Origin: an uncultured Porphyromonadaceae bacterium
GTDB taxonomy: Bacteria; Bacteroidota; Bacteroidia; Bacteroidales; Muribaculaceae
Reading direction: 5' to 3'
NCBI GenBank assembly: GCA_900555715.1
Contig: USMC01000047.1
Span: 1 to 20,107, forward strand
Length of the DNA: 20,107 nt
Shown here piece by piece: positions 14,664-20,107 of the stretch; position 1 is the stretch's first letter; the number at the start of each line of letters is the position of its first letter. The position numbers were made by a program, and so were the translations under genes. The notes under the pieces were generated by a model that was given only the letters and a program-made list of their open reading frames with translations, did no database searches and was not told the DNA's origin.

Positions 14664-15368
14664 TCAGTGGTTATCGGCTTCCGGGGCAATGAGCTTATAG
14701 CCTTTGCCATGGATGTTGATGATTTCGATGGACGGGTCGTCTTTGAGATGCTTGCGAAGCTTGGTGATGTAGACGTCCATAGAACGTGCGTTGAAATAAT
14801 TGTCGTCGATCCAGATAGTCTTCAGAGCGTAGTTGCGTTCAAGAATTTCGTTGACATGAGCGCAGAGAAGGCTCAGAAGCTCCGATTCTTTGGTGGTGAG
14901 CTTGGTAAGCTTGTCGCCGATCATAAGCACCTGCTTCTGGGTGTCGAAGGTGAAGTTACCGATTTTGTACATCGTGATTTCCTTGCCCCTCTTGCCTTTG
15001 ACGCGGCGAAGAATGGCTTCAATGCGGAACACAAGCTCTTCCATCGAGAAGGGTTTGGTGATGTAATCGTCTGCGCCGATTTTGAAGCCCTCGAAGATGT
15101 CGTCTTTAAGCGACTTTGCTGTCAGGAAAATAATGGGTATGTCGGAGTTGACGGTACGTATTTCCTGAGCCAGGGTGAAACCGTCTTTTTTAGGCATCAT
15201 GACGTCGAGCACGCAGATGTCGTATTTTCCTTTTAGGAATGCTTTGTATCCGGCTTCACCGTCGACAAACAGATCGGCGTTGTAGCCCTTTGCCTGGAGG
15301 TATTCCCGGAGAAGCATACCCAGATTTTCGTCGTCTTCACATAGAAGAATTCGCATTCTGTCTTCCAT
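14664..15368 (-). CDS. rprY: OmpR-family response regulator RprY
   Basis: A 234-residue DNA-binding response regulator. The receiver domain (about 5-120) has the acidic pocket Asp12-Asp13, the phosphoacceptor Asp55 (VLDVMMPK), Thr83 and Lys105 (ITKPF). The C-terminal winged helix (about 133-228) contains the LTTKESELLSLL and RSMDVYITKLRKHL stretches of OmpR/PhoB proteins. The sequence closely resembles RprY, first described in Bacteroides fragilis; in Porphyromonas gingivalis RprY was linked to the nqr sodium pump genes and stress. The start at 15368 (MEDRMRIL) is 4 bp after the rprX stop; an internal ATG at 15356 is possible, but the adjacency favours the first. It forms a two-gene unit with rprX, ended by a terminator at 14601-14638. 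Confidence 0.92.
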   Translation of the reverse strand: MEDRMRILLCEDDENLGMLLREYLQAKGYNADLFVDGEAGYKAFLKGKYDICVLDVMMPKKDGFTLAQEIRTVNSDIPIIFLTAKSLKDDIFEGFKIGADDYITKPFSMEELVFRIEAILRRVKGKRGKEITMYKIGNFTFDTQKQVLMIGDKLTKLTTKESELLSLLCAHVNEILERNYALKTIWIDDNYFNARSMDVYITKLRKHLKDDPSIEIINIHGKGYKLIAPEADNH

Positions 15369-15372
15369 AATT

Positions 15373-16899
15373 TCAATTTTTAGAAAGGGGTAGTATTATA
15401 ATAAATTTTGTTCCTGAACCAAATTCGCTCTGGGCGCTTATAGTGCCTCCGAGAGCTTCCACAATCTGATGTACATACGCCAGTCCGAGTCCGAAGCCTT
15501 TGACGTCGTGGCGGTTGCCGGTGGATACACGGTAGAATTTTTCGAAAACTTTCTTGAGGTCGTCGCGGCGAATGCCTATACCGTTGTCCTCGACGGTGAT
15601 TTCGAGTCTGTCGTTGTCGATATCGCGCGACCTCACTGTGAGTTTCAGAGGACGCTCGGTGTCGCGGTATTTCACGGCATTGTCGAGCAGATTGAAAATC
15701 ACGTTCGTGAAATGCATTTCGTCGACATTTACAATAGCATCCATCGCGTCGAGCTCGGCTGAGATTGTTCCGCCGTATTTCTCGACTTTGAGCTTGAATG
15801 TATTGACGATATTGTATATCACACTGTTTGCATCTACTTCTGCCAGCCGCAAGGTGGTCTGCTTGCGGTCGAACATCGAAAGCTGCAGCACTTTCTCTAC
15901 CTGGAAGCGAAGACGCTTTGTCTCGTCGGTGATTACTGTCGAAATCTGCTGCAGCATAGCCGGCGATTTGCGCACGGTCTGGTCGTTGAGCATCTGTGCG
16001 GCAAGTGAAATCGACGATATTGGCGTCTTGAATTCATGGGTCATGTTGTTGATGAAGTCGTTCTTTATCTCGGTGAGTTTTTTCTGGCGGAAAGCCACGA
16101 AGATGGTGTAGACGAAAACTATCAGCAATATGAAAGTGAAGGCAAATGCCGGCACCATGAAAGATATCGATGAGAAAATATAGTCGGATTTTGTCGGAAA
16201 GTAAACTTTCAGATAGCTGTTCGCGCCATTGACGTCGTGTTGGAAGAGTGGCTGGACGAACATGTTGTCGCGGTCGGCGTCTGTTGCCTTGAAGTCAGGC
16301 GATTTATAGAGGATTGTCCCGGCATGGTTGGCGAGGGCATACTCGAACGGTACTTTCAGACCGATAGTGTCAAGCTCCTGACGGAGATATGAGCTCACAC
16401 GTGCCGAATCTGCGCGCTCGGTGACCGGACGTGTCGATGCTTTCGATATGATGTTGATGATGACGTCGTCGATTACGCCCTTCTGATATAGAAAACGGTT
16501 GTGGTAAGCGTCCTGAACGGTCTGGTAATGTGATGCAATGCCTCCGTAGCGTTGTATTTTGTCGATTTCGTTGACGCTGCCTTTGATGGTGAGGTTGGCT
16601 TCAAGTCCGGTGGCGGTAGTGAAGCTGTATTTGATGCCTTCTGCTTGAGCTGACGCGCTGAAATCTGGCGTACGGAACGAAGATGTCTCAACGTTCTGAA
16701 CCTCGTCTTCGAGATAGTGGCGCGCTTCATCGCGCATCAGACGCCTGCTCACGTGCACAAGACTCTGGCGGACGCCCTGAGAAAATTGCTCATAGCGTAT
16801 CCCGACGATATTCCTCATGTAGAATATCTGTATGCAAAGCAGTCCGACGAACGCGATTGCCATCACTATTGTTAATATCCAGATTGTCTGTTTCTTCAT
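15373..16899 (-). CDS. rprX: Sensor histidine kinase RprX
   Basis: A 508-residue membrane sensor kinase. A transmembrane helix at about 7-27 and a second at about 247-270 enclose a periplasmic sensing region of about 215 residues without a recognisable named domain. Directly after the second helix comes the HisKA domain with phospho-His288 (NNMTHEFKTPISS), then the ATPase domain with the N box (IFNLLDNAVKYR, Asn403 and Asn407), G1 box DNGIGI (438-443) and G2 box GFGLGLAYV (468-476). There is no HAMP domain. It should phosphorylate RprY, encoded 4 bp downstream. Consensus promoter elements lie at 17027-17057 and 16989-16996, so transcription can start independently of nhaA. A 7-bp inverted repeat at 16913-16932 sits just before the start codon. 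Confidence 0.92.
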   Translation of the reverse strand: MKKQTIWILTIVMAIAFVGLLCIQIFYMRNIVGIRYEQFSQGVRQSLVHVSRRLMRDEARHYLEDEVQNVETSSFRTPDFSASAQAEGIKYSFTTATGLEANLTIKGSVNEIDKIQRYGGIASHYQTVQDAYHNRFLYQKGVIDDVIINIISKASTRPVTERADSARVSSYLRQELDTIGLKVPFEYALANHAGTILYKSPDFKATDADRDNMFVQPLFQHDVNGANSYLKVYFPTKSDYIFSSISFMVPAFAFTFILLIVFVYTIFVAFRQKKLTEIKNDFINNMTHEFKTPISSISLAAQMLNDQTVRKSPAMLQQISTVITDETKRLRFQVEKVLQLSMFDRKQTTLRLAEVDANSVIYNIVNTFKLKVEKYGGTISAELDAMDAIVNVDEMHFTNVIFNLLDNAVKYRDTERPLKLTVRSRDIDNDRLEITVEDNGIGIRRDDLKKVFEKFYRVSTGNRHDVKGFGLGLAYVHQIVEALGGTISAQSEFGSGTKFIIILPLSKN

Positions 16900-16912
16900 T
16901 TTGAAACCGGTA

Positions 16913-16932
16913 TTTATCGATGTTGCGATAAA
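16913..16932. repeat. 7-bp inverted repeat just upstream of the rprX start
   Basis: TTTATCG and CGATAAA form perfect arms separated by 6 bp, centred about 23 bp upstream of the rprX ATG. It could be a protein-binding site (for example for RprY itself) or an RNA hairpin near the initiation site. AT-rich arms of this size can also occur by chance. Confidence 0.35.
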
Positions 16933-16988
16933 TTATCCTATATTAAGTTAACAAGTAAAACTATTATATGTTAGAGGCGATGTAAAAC

Positions 16989-16996
16989 CAAAGCTA
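16989..16996 (-). promoter_or_regulatory. Possible second -7 element upstream of rprX
   Basis: TAGCTTTG on the minus strand exactly matches TAnnTTTG, but no TTTG box is found at the right distance (the region about 20 bp upstream reads ATGTTAAA). It might be a regulated start downstream of the stronger promoter at 17027-17057. Confidence 0.3.
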
Positions 16997-17026
16997 CGTT
17001 TTAGTCGCAGATTTAACATTTCGCGT

Positions 17027-17057
17027 CAAAATTAACAATTGAATGTGAAATCTCAAA
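17027..17057 (-). promoter_or_regulatory. Predicted promoter of rprXY
   Basis: The minus strand carries TTTG (17054-17057), a 19-bp spacer and TAATTTTG (17027-17034), an exact -7 match with canonical spacing. The expected start near 17020 gives a leader of about 120 nt before the rprX ATG at 16899. Confidence 0.62.
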
Positions 17058-17112
17058 AAACTTTTCCGTTAAATAATCATAACCATATAAATATGGCATT
17101 GAAAAATTTGGA

Positions 17113-18540
17113 TTATTCATCGACGGCATCCGGTGCTACGCCTTTTGGCAAGGTGAGATGAAGCCAGAAGAATGCAGTCAGTCCGGCGAGCAGCGAACCG
17201 ACGATGATGCTGAGTTTTGCCTGCGACAGAAGTGCGTTCTGCGCTGCGTCGGCGGCAGAGAAACTCAGGGAAGCGATGAAAATAGAAACTGTAAAGCCTA
17301 TTCCTCCGAGCATCGCCATGGATGCCATCATGTGCCAGTTGGCATGTCGCGGCATCTGGGCAAGACCTGTCTTTATAGTAAGCCACGAGAATAACAGAAT
17401 GCCGGTAAATTTCCCTAAGACCAGACCGAGGATTATCGCGAGCGAAACGCCTTCGAATATTGATGCCGGATTCATGTCGAGAAGGTAAATACCGGCATTG
17501 GCGAATGCAAATAGCGGAAGGATGAAATAGTTGACTACCGGATGCAGCGAATCCTCAAGGTCCTGGAGCGGCGAAATGACTTTATCGGAGGCACTCTCGG
17601 CTTCTTTGAGCCAGTTCATCTGCTCTTTGCTGAGAATTGACAGTTTGTCGAGTTCCTCAGGGTCTTCGCAGTTCTTGAAGTTAGATATTGATTTTCGGAT
17701 GGAACTTATGTATTTCCCCGGTGCGAAGACCGGAGTGGCAGGAACACAGAAAGCGACCAGTACCCCGGCAATCGTCGGATGTATACCTGAATTGAGGAAG
17801 AGGAACCACACGGCGCCGCCTATGGTAAGGTAGAAGATCTTGCTCTTGATGTGCAGTGCCGAGCCCAGCAGAAGAAAAACGAGAAGGGCGGCGGCATAGA
17901 TGAGAAGGGTATATTCGATGTCGGATGAATAGAATGCTGCGATGACGATAATGCCGCCAATGTCGTCGACAACAGCGAGAGTCGTAAGGAATATTTTCAG
18001 AGATACAGGCACGCGTTTGCCGAGCATGGCGAGGACGCCGAGCGAAAATGCGATGTCTGTCGCCATAGGTATTGCGGCTCCGCCGGAGTAGTCGGTGCCG
18101 CGGCTCATCAGCCAGTAGATAATTACTGGCGCCGCCATGCCTCCTATTGCAGCCACAATAGGCAAGAGAGCCTGCCGGATGGACGAAAGCTCGCCGACGA
18201 GTACCTCGCGTTTGATTTCAAGTCCGATACTGAAAAAGAAAACCGCCATGAGTGCGTCGTTGATGAACGACTGCAAGGTCATCGGATGCCCGTCGTGACT
18301 GAACAGATTGAAAGAGCCTATCTGCAGACGTACTTCTTCGTCCCAGATACTGAAATACCTGTCGTTGAGCCCCGGGATGTTGGCGAAAAGCAATGCTACT
18401 ATCGTTGCAGCGATGAGGATGTTCCCGCCGGTGGCGTGGCGCCGGAGAGCCTGACGGGCAGAGAAAAATATACTGTGTTCAAAAGCCGTCTTGGGTTCTG
18501 GCTTCCATGTGGGACATTTTCTGGCAGTTTTCATTTTCAT
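17113..18540 (-). CDS. nhaA: NhaA-type Na+/H+ antiporter
   Basis: NhaA exchanges cytoplasmic Na+ (or Li+) for external protons across the inner membrane. The essential aspartates are visible: Asp162 (IPMATDIAFSLGVLAML) and the pair Asp192-Asp193 (AVVDDIGGII), each exactly 29 residues later than E. coli Asp133, Asp163 and Asp164. The family block FFFSIGLEIKREVLVGELS (101-119) and GGIGFTVSIFIASLSF near the C terminus also match. It is 475 residues, longer than E. coli NhaA (388); the extra length is an N-terminal extension and a charged loop of about 60 residues in the middle (about 280-340), seen in many non-proteobacterial members. The ATG at 18540 (a second in-frame ATG lies at 18534) is 30 bp past the maf terminator, with no promoter match. 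rprX follows after a 213-bp gap. Confidence 0.93.
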   Translation of the reverse strand: MKMKTARKCPTWKPEPKTAFEHSIFFSARQALRRHATGGNILIAATIVALLFANIPGLNDRYFSIWDEEVRLQIGSFNLFSHDGHPMTLQSFINDALMAVFFFSIGLEIKREVLVGELSSIRQALLPIVAAIGGMAAPVIIYWLMSRGTDYSGGAAIPMATDIAFSLGVLAMLGKRVPVSLKIFLTTLAVVDDIGGIIVIAAFYSSDIEYTLLIYAAALLVFLLLGSALHIKSKIFYLTIGGAVWFLFLNSGIHPTIAGVLVAFCVPATPVFAPGKYISSIRKSISNFKNCEDPEELDKLSILSKEQMNWLKEAESASDKVISPLQDLEDSLHPVVNYFILPLFAFANAGIYLLDMNPASIFEGVSLAIILGLVLGKFTGILLFSWLTIKTGLAQMPRHANWHMMASMAMLGGIGFTVSIFIASLSFSAADAAQNALLSQAKLSIIVGSLLAGLTAFFWLHLTLPKGVAPDAVDE

Positions 18541-18560
18541 AGGATGTGATGTTATGCCAA

Positions 18561-18601
18561 GAAAACAAACGGCGCGCTCCTAATGTTTTGTGGAGCGCGC
18601 C
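18561..18601 (-). terminator. Rho-independent terminator after maf
   Basis: A perfect 10-bp stem, GGCGCGCTCC with GGAGCGCGCC (18571-18580 and 18592-18601), with an 11-base loop is followed on the minus strand by GTTTGTTTTC. It starts about 20 bp after the maf stop and ends 30 bp before the nhaA start. Confidence 0.82.
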
Positions 18602-18621
18602 GCATATATCGTTGTTCCGGT

Positions 18622-19281
18622 TCAGAAGAAGTCTTTCAAGTGCATATACAGAGTATGTAATGGAAGCCCCATAACATTGTAGAAGCATCCGTTGATGCCC
18701 TTTATGGCTGCGCCCCCTATCCATTCCTGAATTCCATAGGCTCCTGCTTTGTCCAGAGGCATGTAACGTTCTACATAAACATCAATTTCTCTGTCGGAAA
18801 GCTCTCCGAAGGTCACTTCCGTGCTTTCGCTGAAAGTGTCTTCTTTCTTTCCTGACAGTGATGTCAGCGTGACGCCTGTCACGACCGTATGTGTTTTCGA
18901 ACGCAAGTCTCTGAGCATCTTTCCCGCACCTTCTTTCCCGTCAGGTTTTCCGAGAATCTTTCCCTCAAGAATCACTACGGTATCGGCAGTGATGATGAGC
19001 TCGTCCGGCATGAGTATGTCTTTGTACGCTTCAGCTTTGAGCTTAGACAGGAATTCGGGTACTTTTTCAGGAGCAAGGTCTTCCGGGTATTCTTCTCTGA
19101 TGTCTTTTGAAACAGCTATTTCGAAAGAGGAAACAATCATGCCGAGAAGCTCGCGGCGGCGCGGAGAGTTGCTTGCAAGAAGGATGTTTATGTCTTTGAG
19201 CGATTGCGAAGGCAATGGAGGCAGGATAGCGGGTGTCTGTTTGCCTGCTCCCGCGTTGAGTTCAAGAATATGTGTGTTCAT
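18622..19281 (-). CDS. maf: Maf-family nucleotide pyrophosphatase
   Basis: Maf proteins hydrolyse non-canonical or excess nucleoside triphosphates (dTTP/UTP or modified bases) to monophosphates. Family motifs are the N-terminal LLASNSPRRRELL (34-46), the catalytic Asp100 in IITADTVVI, ILGKP, and the C-terminal DKAGAYGIQEWIG block followed by GCFYNVMGLPL. The DKAGAYGIQ sequence fits the dTTP/UTP subgroup (YhdE-like). From the ATG at 19281, which overlaps the kdsC-like stop by ATGA, the protein has 219 residues, with about 30 residues before the Maf fold that are unusual for the family. A start at 19311 is also open but would lie within the preceding gene. A strong terminator follows. Confidence 0.9.
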   Translation of the reverse strand: MNTHILELNAGAGKQTPAILPPLPSQSLKDINILLASNSPRRRELLGMIVSSFEIAVSKDIREEYPEDLAPEKVPEFLSKLKAEAYKDILMPDELIITADTVVILEGKILGKPDGKEGAGKMLRDLRSKTHTVVTGVTLTSLSGKKEDTFSESTEVTFGELSDREIDVYVERYMPLDKAGAYGIQEWIGGAAIKGINGCFYNVMGLPLHTLYMHLKDFF

Positions 19282-19802
19282 TTTCCGTATGCCGAGGAGG
19301 TGGCTGTCCACAATCCGCGGACTTTTAGTATTTCTTCAATTAATTCGCGTGCCACTCCATGTCCGCCGTCGGCTGTAGTTATATACTTCGCGATAGCTTT
19401 GACTTCCGGAGCGGCGTCGCGCGGAGCGACGGGGAGCCCGACTGTCTTCATTGGGGCAAGGTCAGGCAGGTCGTCGCCGCAATAAGCCGTTTCGTCCGGC
19501 GCGAGACCGCGCAGACGCATCCAGGTGTTGAGCCATTCGAGCTTATCGCCGTCGCCGAGATACATGTCGGTGATGCCTATTTTGCCGAACCGGGCACGGA
19601 CAGCAGGAGTATCGGCGCCGGAGATAAGAGCGATATGCAGTCCGGCTCTGACGGCAAGAACAAGAGCATAGCCGTCGTGCAGATTAGCCATACGCTGCGG
19701 GATTCCGTTGCTGTCCATCGGCACGAGCGCCGGAGAAAGAACTCCGTCGATATCGAAGGCGATGCCGCGTATTCTGTCGAGGGGATAGCCTATTCTGCTC
19801 AT
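19278..19802 (-). CDS. kdsC: KdsC-like HAD phosphatase (Kdo-8-phosphate phosphatase)
   Basis: A small, capless HAD phosphatase of 174 residues. HAD motif I is FDIDGVLS (nucleophile Asp17, acid/base Asp19), motif II is LISGAD, the motif III lysine is in LGDGDKLEWL, and motif IV is CGDDLPDLAPM. Length and the GVLS/GDDLPD pattern match KdsC, which removes phosphate from 3-deoxy-D-manno-octulosonate 8-phosphate to give Kdo for the lipopolysaccharide core. Related small HAD enzymes such as the KDN phosphatase are close in sequence, so substrate identity is not certain. The start overlaps the preceding DUF2520 gene by ATGA (19799-19802), and its stop overlaps the maf start the same way. Confidence 0.85.
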   Translation of the reverse strand: MSRIGYPLDRIRGIAFDIDGVLSPALVPMDSNGIPQRMANLHDGYALVLAVRAGLHIALISGADTPAVRARFGKIGITDMYLGDGDKLEWLNTWMRLRGLAPDETAYCGDDLPDLAPMKTVGLPVAPRDAAPEVKAIAKYITTADGGHGVARELIEEILKVRGLWTATSSAYGK

Positions 19803-20107
19803 CTGAGTGTGATGTCGTGGGTCTTGATAATATATTGCGAAATAATGTCGTATATCTTTCTTTCGTCGTCGGGGAGCGAAGCGCTCTGACGCTCTATCAC
19901 CGCTTTGTCACCTCGTCGGGCGGGTCCGGTCAGCGCGTCGAACGGACCGATGGCAAAAACTTTCGCTATCGTTGCCTCGACAAGCGGTCGGACGGTATCA
20001 AGCGGATAGTTTTCTTCACCGAGCACCTTTCCGGTGATATCCAGCATCTCAACAATGAAATTAGATGAAAATACTCCGGCTATATGGAGTTTGCTGCGCT
20101 GTTCCGC
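19799..20107 (-). CDS. DUF2520/Rossmann-like protein, C-terminal part (cut by the right edge)
   Basis: The reading frame stays open to the right edge, so only the last 102 residues are visible; the N-terminal NAD(P)-binding half lies outside. The visible part starts in a helix with KLHIAGVFSSNF, matching the LHxAaVFaSNF motif at the start of the DUF2520 domain. It continues with RPLVEATIAKV and a diagnostic LTGPARRGD block, then ends in a long helix (IYDIISQYIIK). A Met at 20047 is internal and not the start. The family is related by fold to ketopantoate and pyrroline-carboxylate reductases, but its substrate is unknown. It forms one unit with the KdsC-like gene and maf. Confidence 0.85.
   Translation of the reverse strand, partial: AEQRSKLHIAGVFSSNFIVEMLDITGKVLGEENYPLDTVRPLVEATIAKVFAIGPFDALTGPARRGDKAVIERQSASLPDDERKIYDIISQYIIKTHDITLR

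Noticed and set aside
14475..15236. 253-codon plus-strand open frame
   Set aside because: It is antisense across the rprY gene, the terminator and the relA leader; its product has no family features.
17083..17096. CCATAT-AA-ATATGG hairpin as terminator of nhaA
   Set aside because: The stem is only 6 bp and AT-rich, with a poor T-tract, so it is too weak to annotate as a terminator.
1..20107. Frequent GTCGTC/TCGTCG runs that look like short repeats
   Set aside because: They fall in coding sequence in frame with Asp-Asp and similar codons (GAC/GAT on the minus strand) and show no regular spacing; no CRISPR-like or tandem array exists.

Overview
The window looks like a chromosomal segment of a Bacteroidales bacterium. 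The evidence is the four-gene exbB-exbD-exbD-tonB cluster with long ExbD proteins, a two-component pair that closely resembles Bacteroides RprX/RprY, promoters of the Bacteroidetes type (TTTG about 19-21 bp from TAnnTTTG), and start codons without clear Shine-Dalgarno sequences. The base composition appears close to half GC, which would suit Muribaculaceae or a relative better than low-GC Bacteroides, but this is only a guess. All 20 genes I support lie on the minus strand, so the region is read from right to left. I see no tRNA, rRNA, CRISPR array, transposase, prophage gene or long repeat; it looks like ordinary, compact core genome.

Reading in the direction of transcription from the right end: (1) a DUF2520-type Rossmann gene (cut by the window edge), a KdsC-like HAD phosphatase and maf form an ATGA-overlapping operon closed by a perfect 10-bp terminator stem; (2) nhaA, a Na+/H+ antiporter, starts 30 bp past that stem; (3) the rprX sensor kinase and rprY regulator follow, with consensus promoters between nhaA and rprX; (4) a seven-gene operon with overlapping genes throughout runs relA-type RSH, unknown lipoprotein, fdtA-like ketoisomerase, fdtB-like aminotransferase, mtaB, lpxL/htrB-like acyltransferase, family 2 glycosyltransferase; (5) a 319-bp non-coding region carries a consensus promoter and leader for exbB-exbD-exbD-tonB; (6) a pRiA4b ORF3-like acidic protein has its own promoter and terminator; (7) a cardiolipin synthase and an HD-domain protein close the window, followed by a promoter pointing out of the left edge.

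The themes are envelope biogenesis (lipid A acylation, Kdo, 3-amino-3,6-dideoxyhexose, cardiolipin), energy for outer-membrane import (TonB system), ion homeostasis (NhaA, possibly tied to RprXY) and stress signalling (RSH). The most interesting points are an RSH whose hydrolase site is erased while its synthetase keeps the RxKD signature of bifunctional enzymes, its translational coupling to surface-glycan and lipid A genes, the nhaA-rprXY neighbourhood, and two genes (cls and nhaA) that start directly after strong terminators with no promoter I can see in between. I found no clearly new system; these are leads. Nothing was run: all family calls come from reading motifs.
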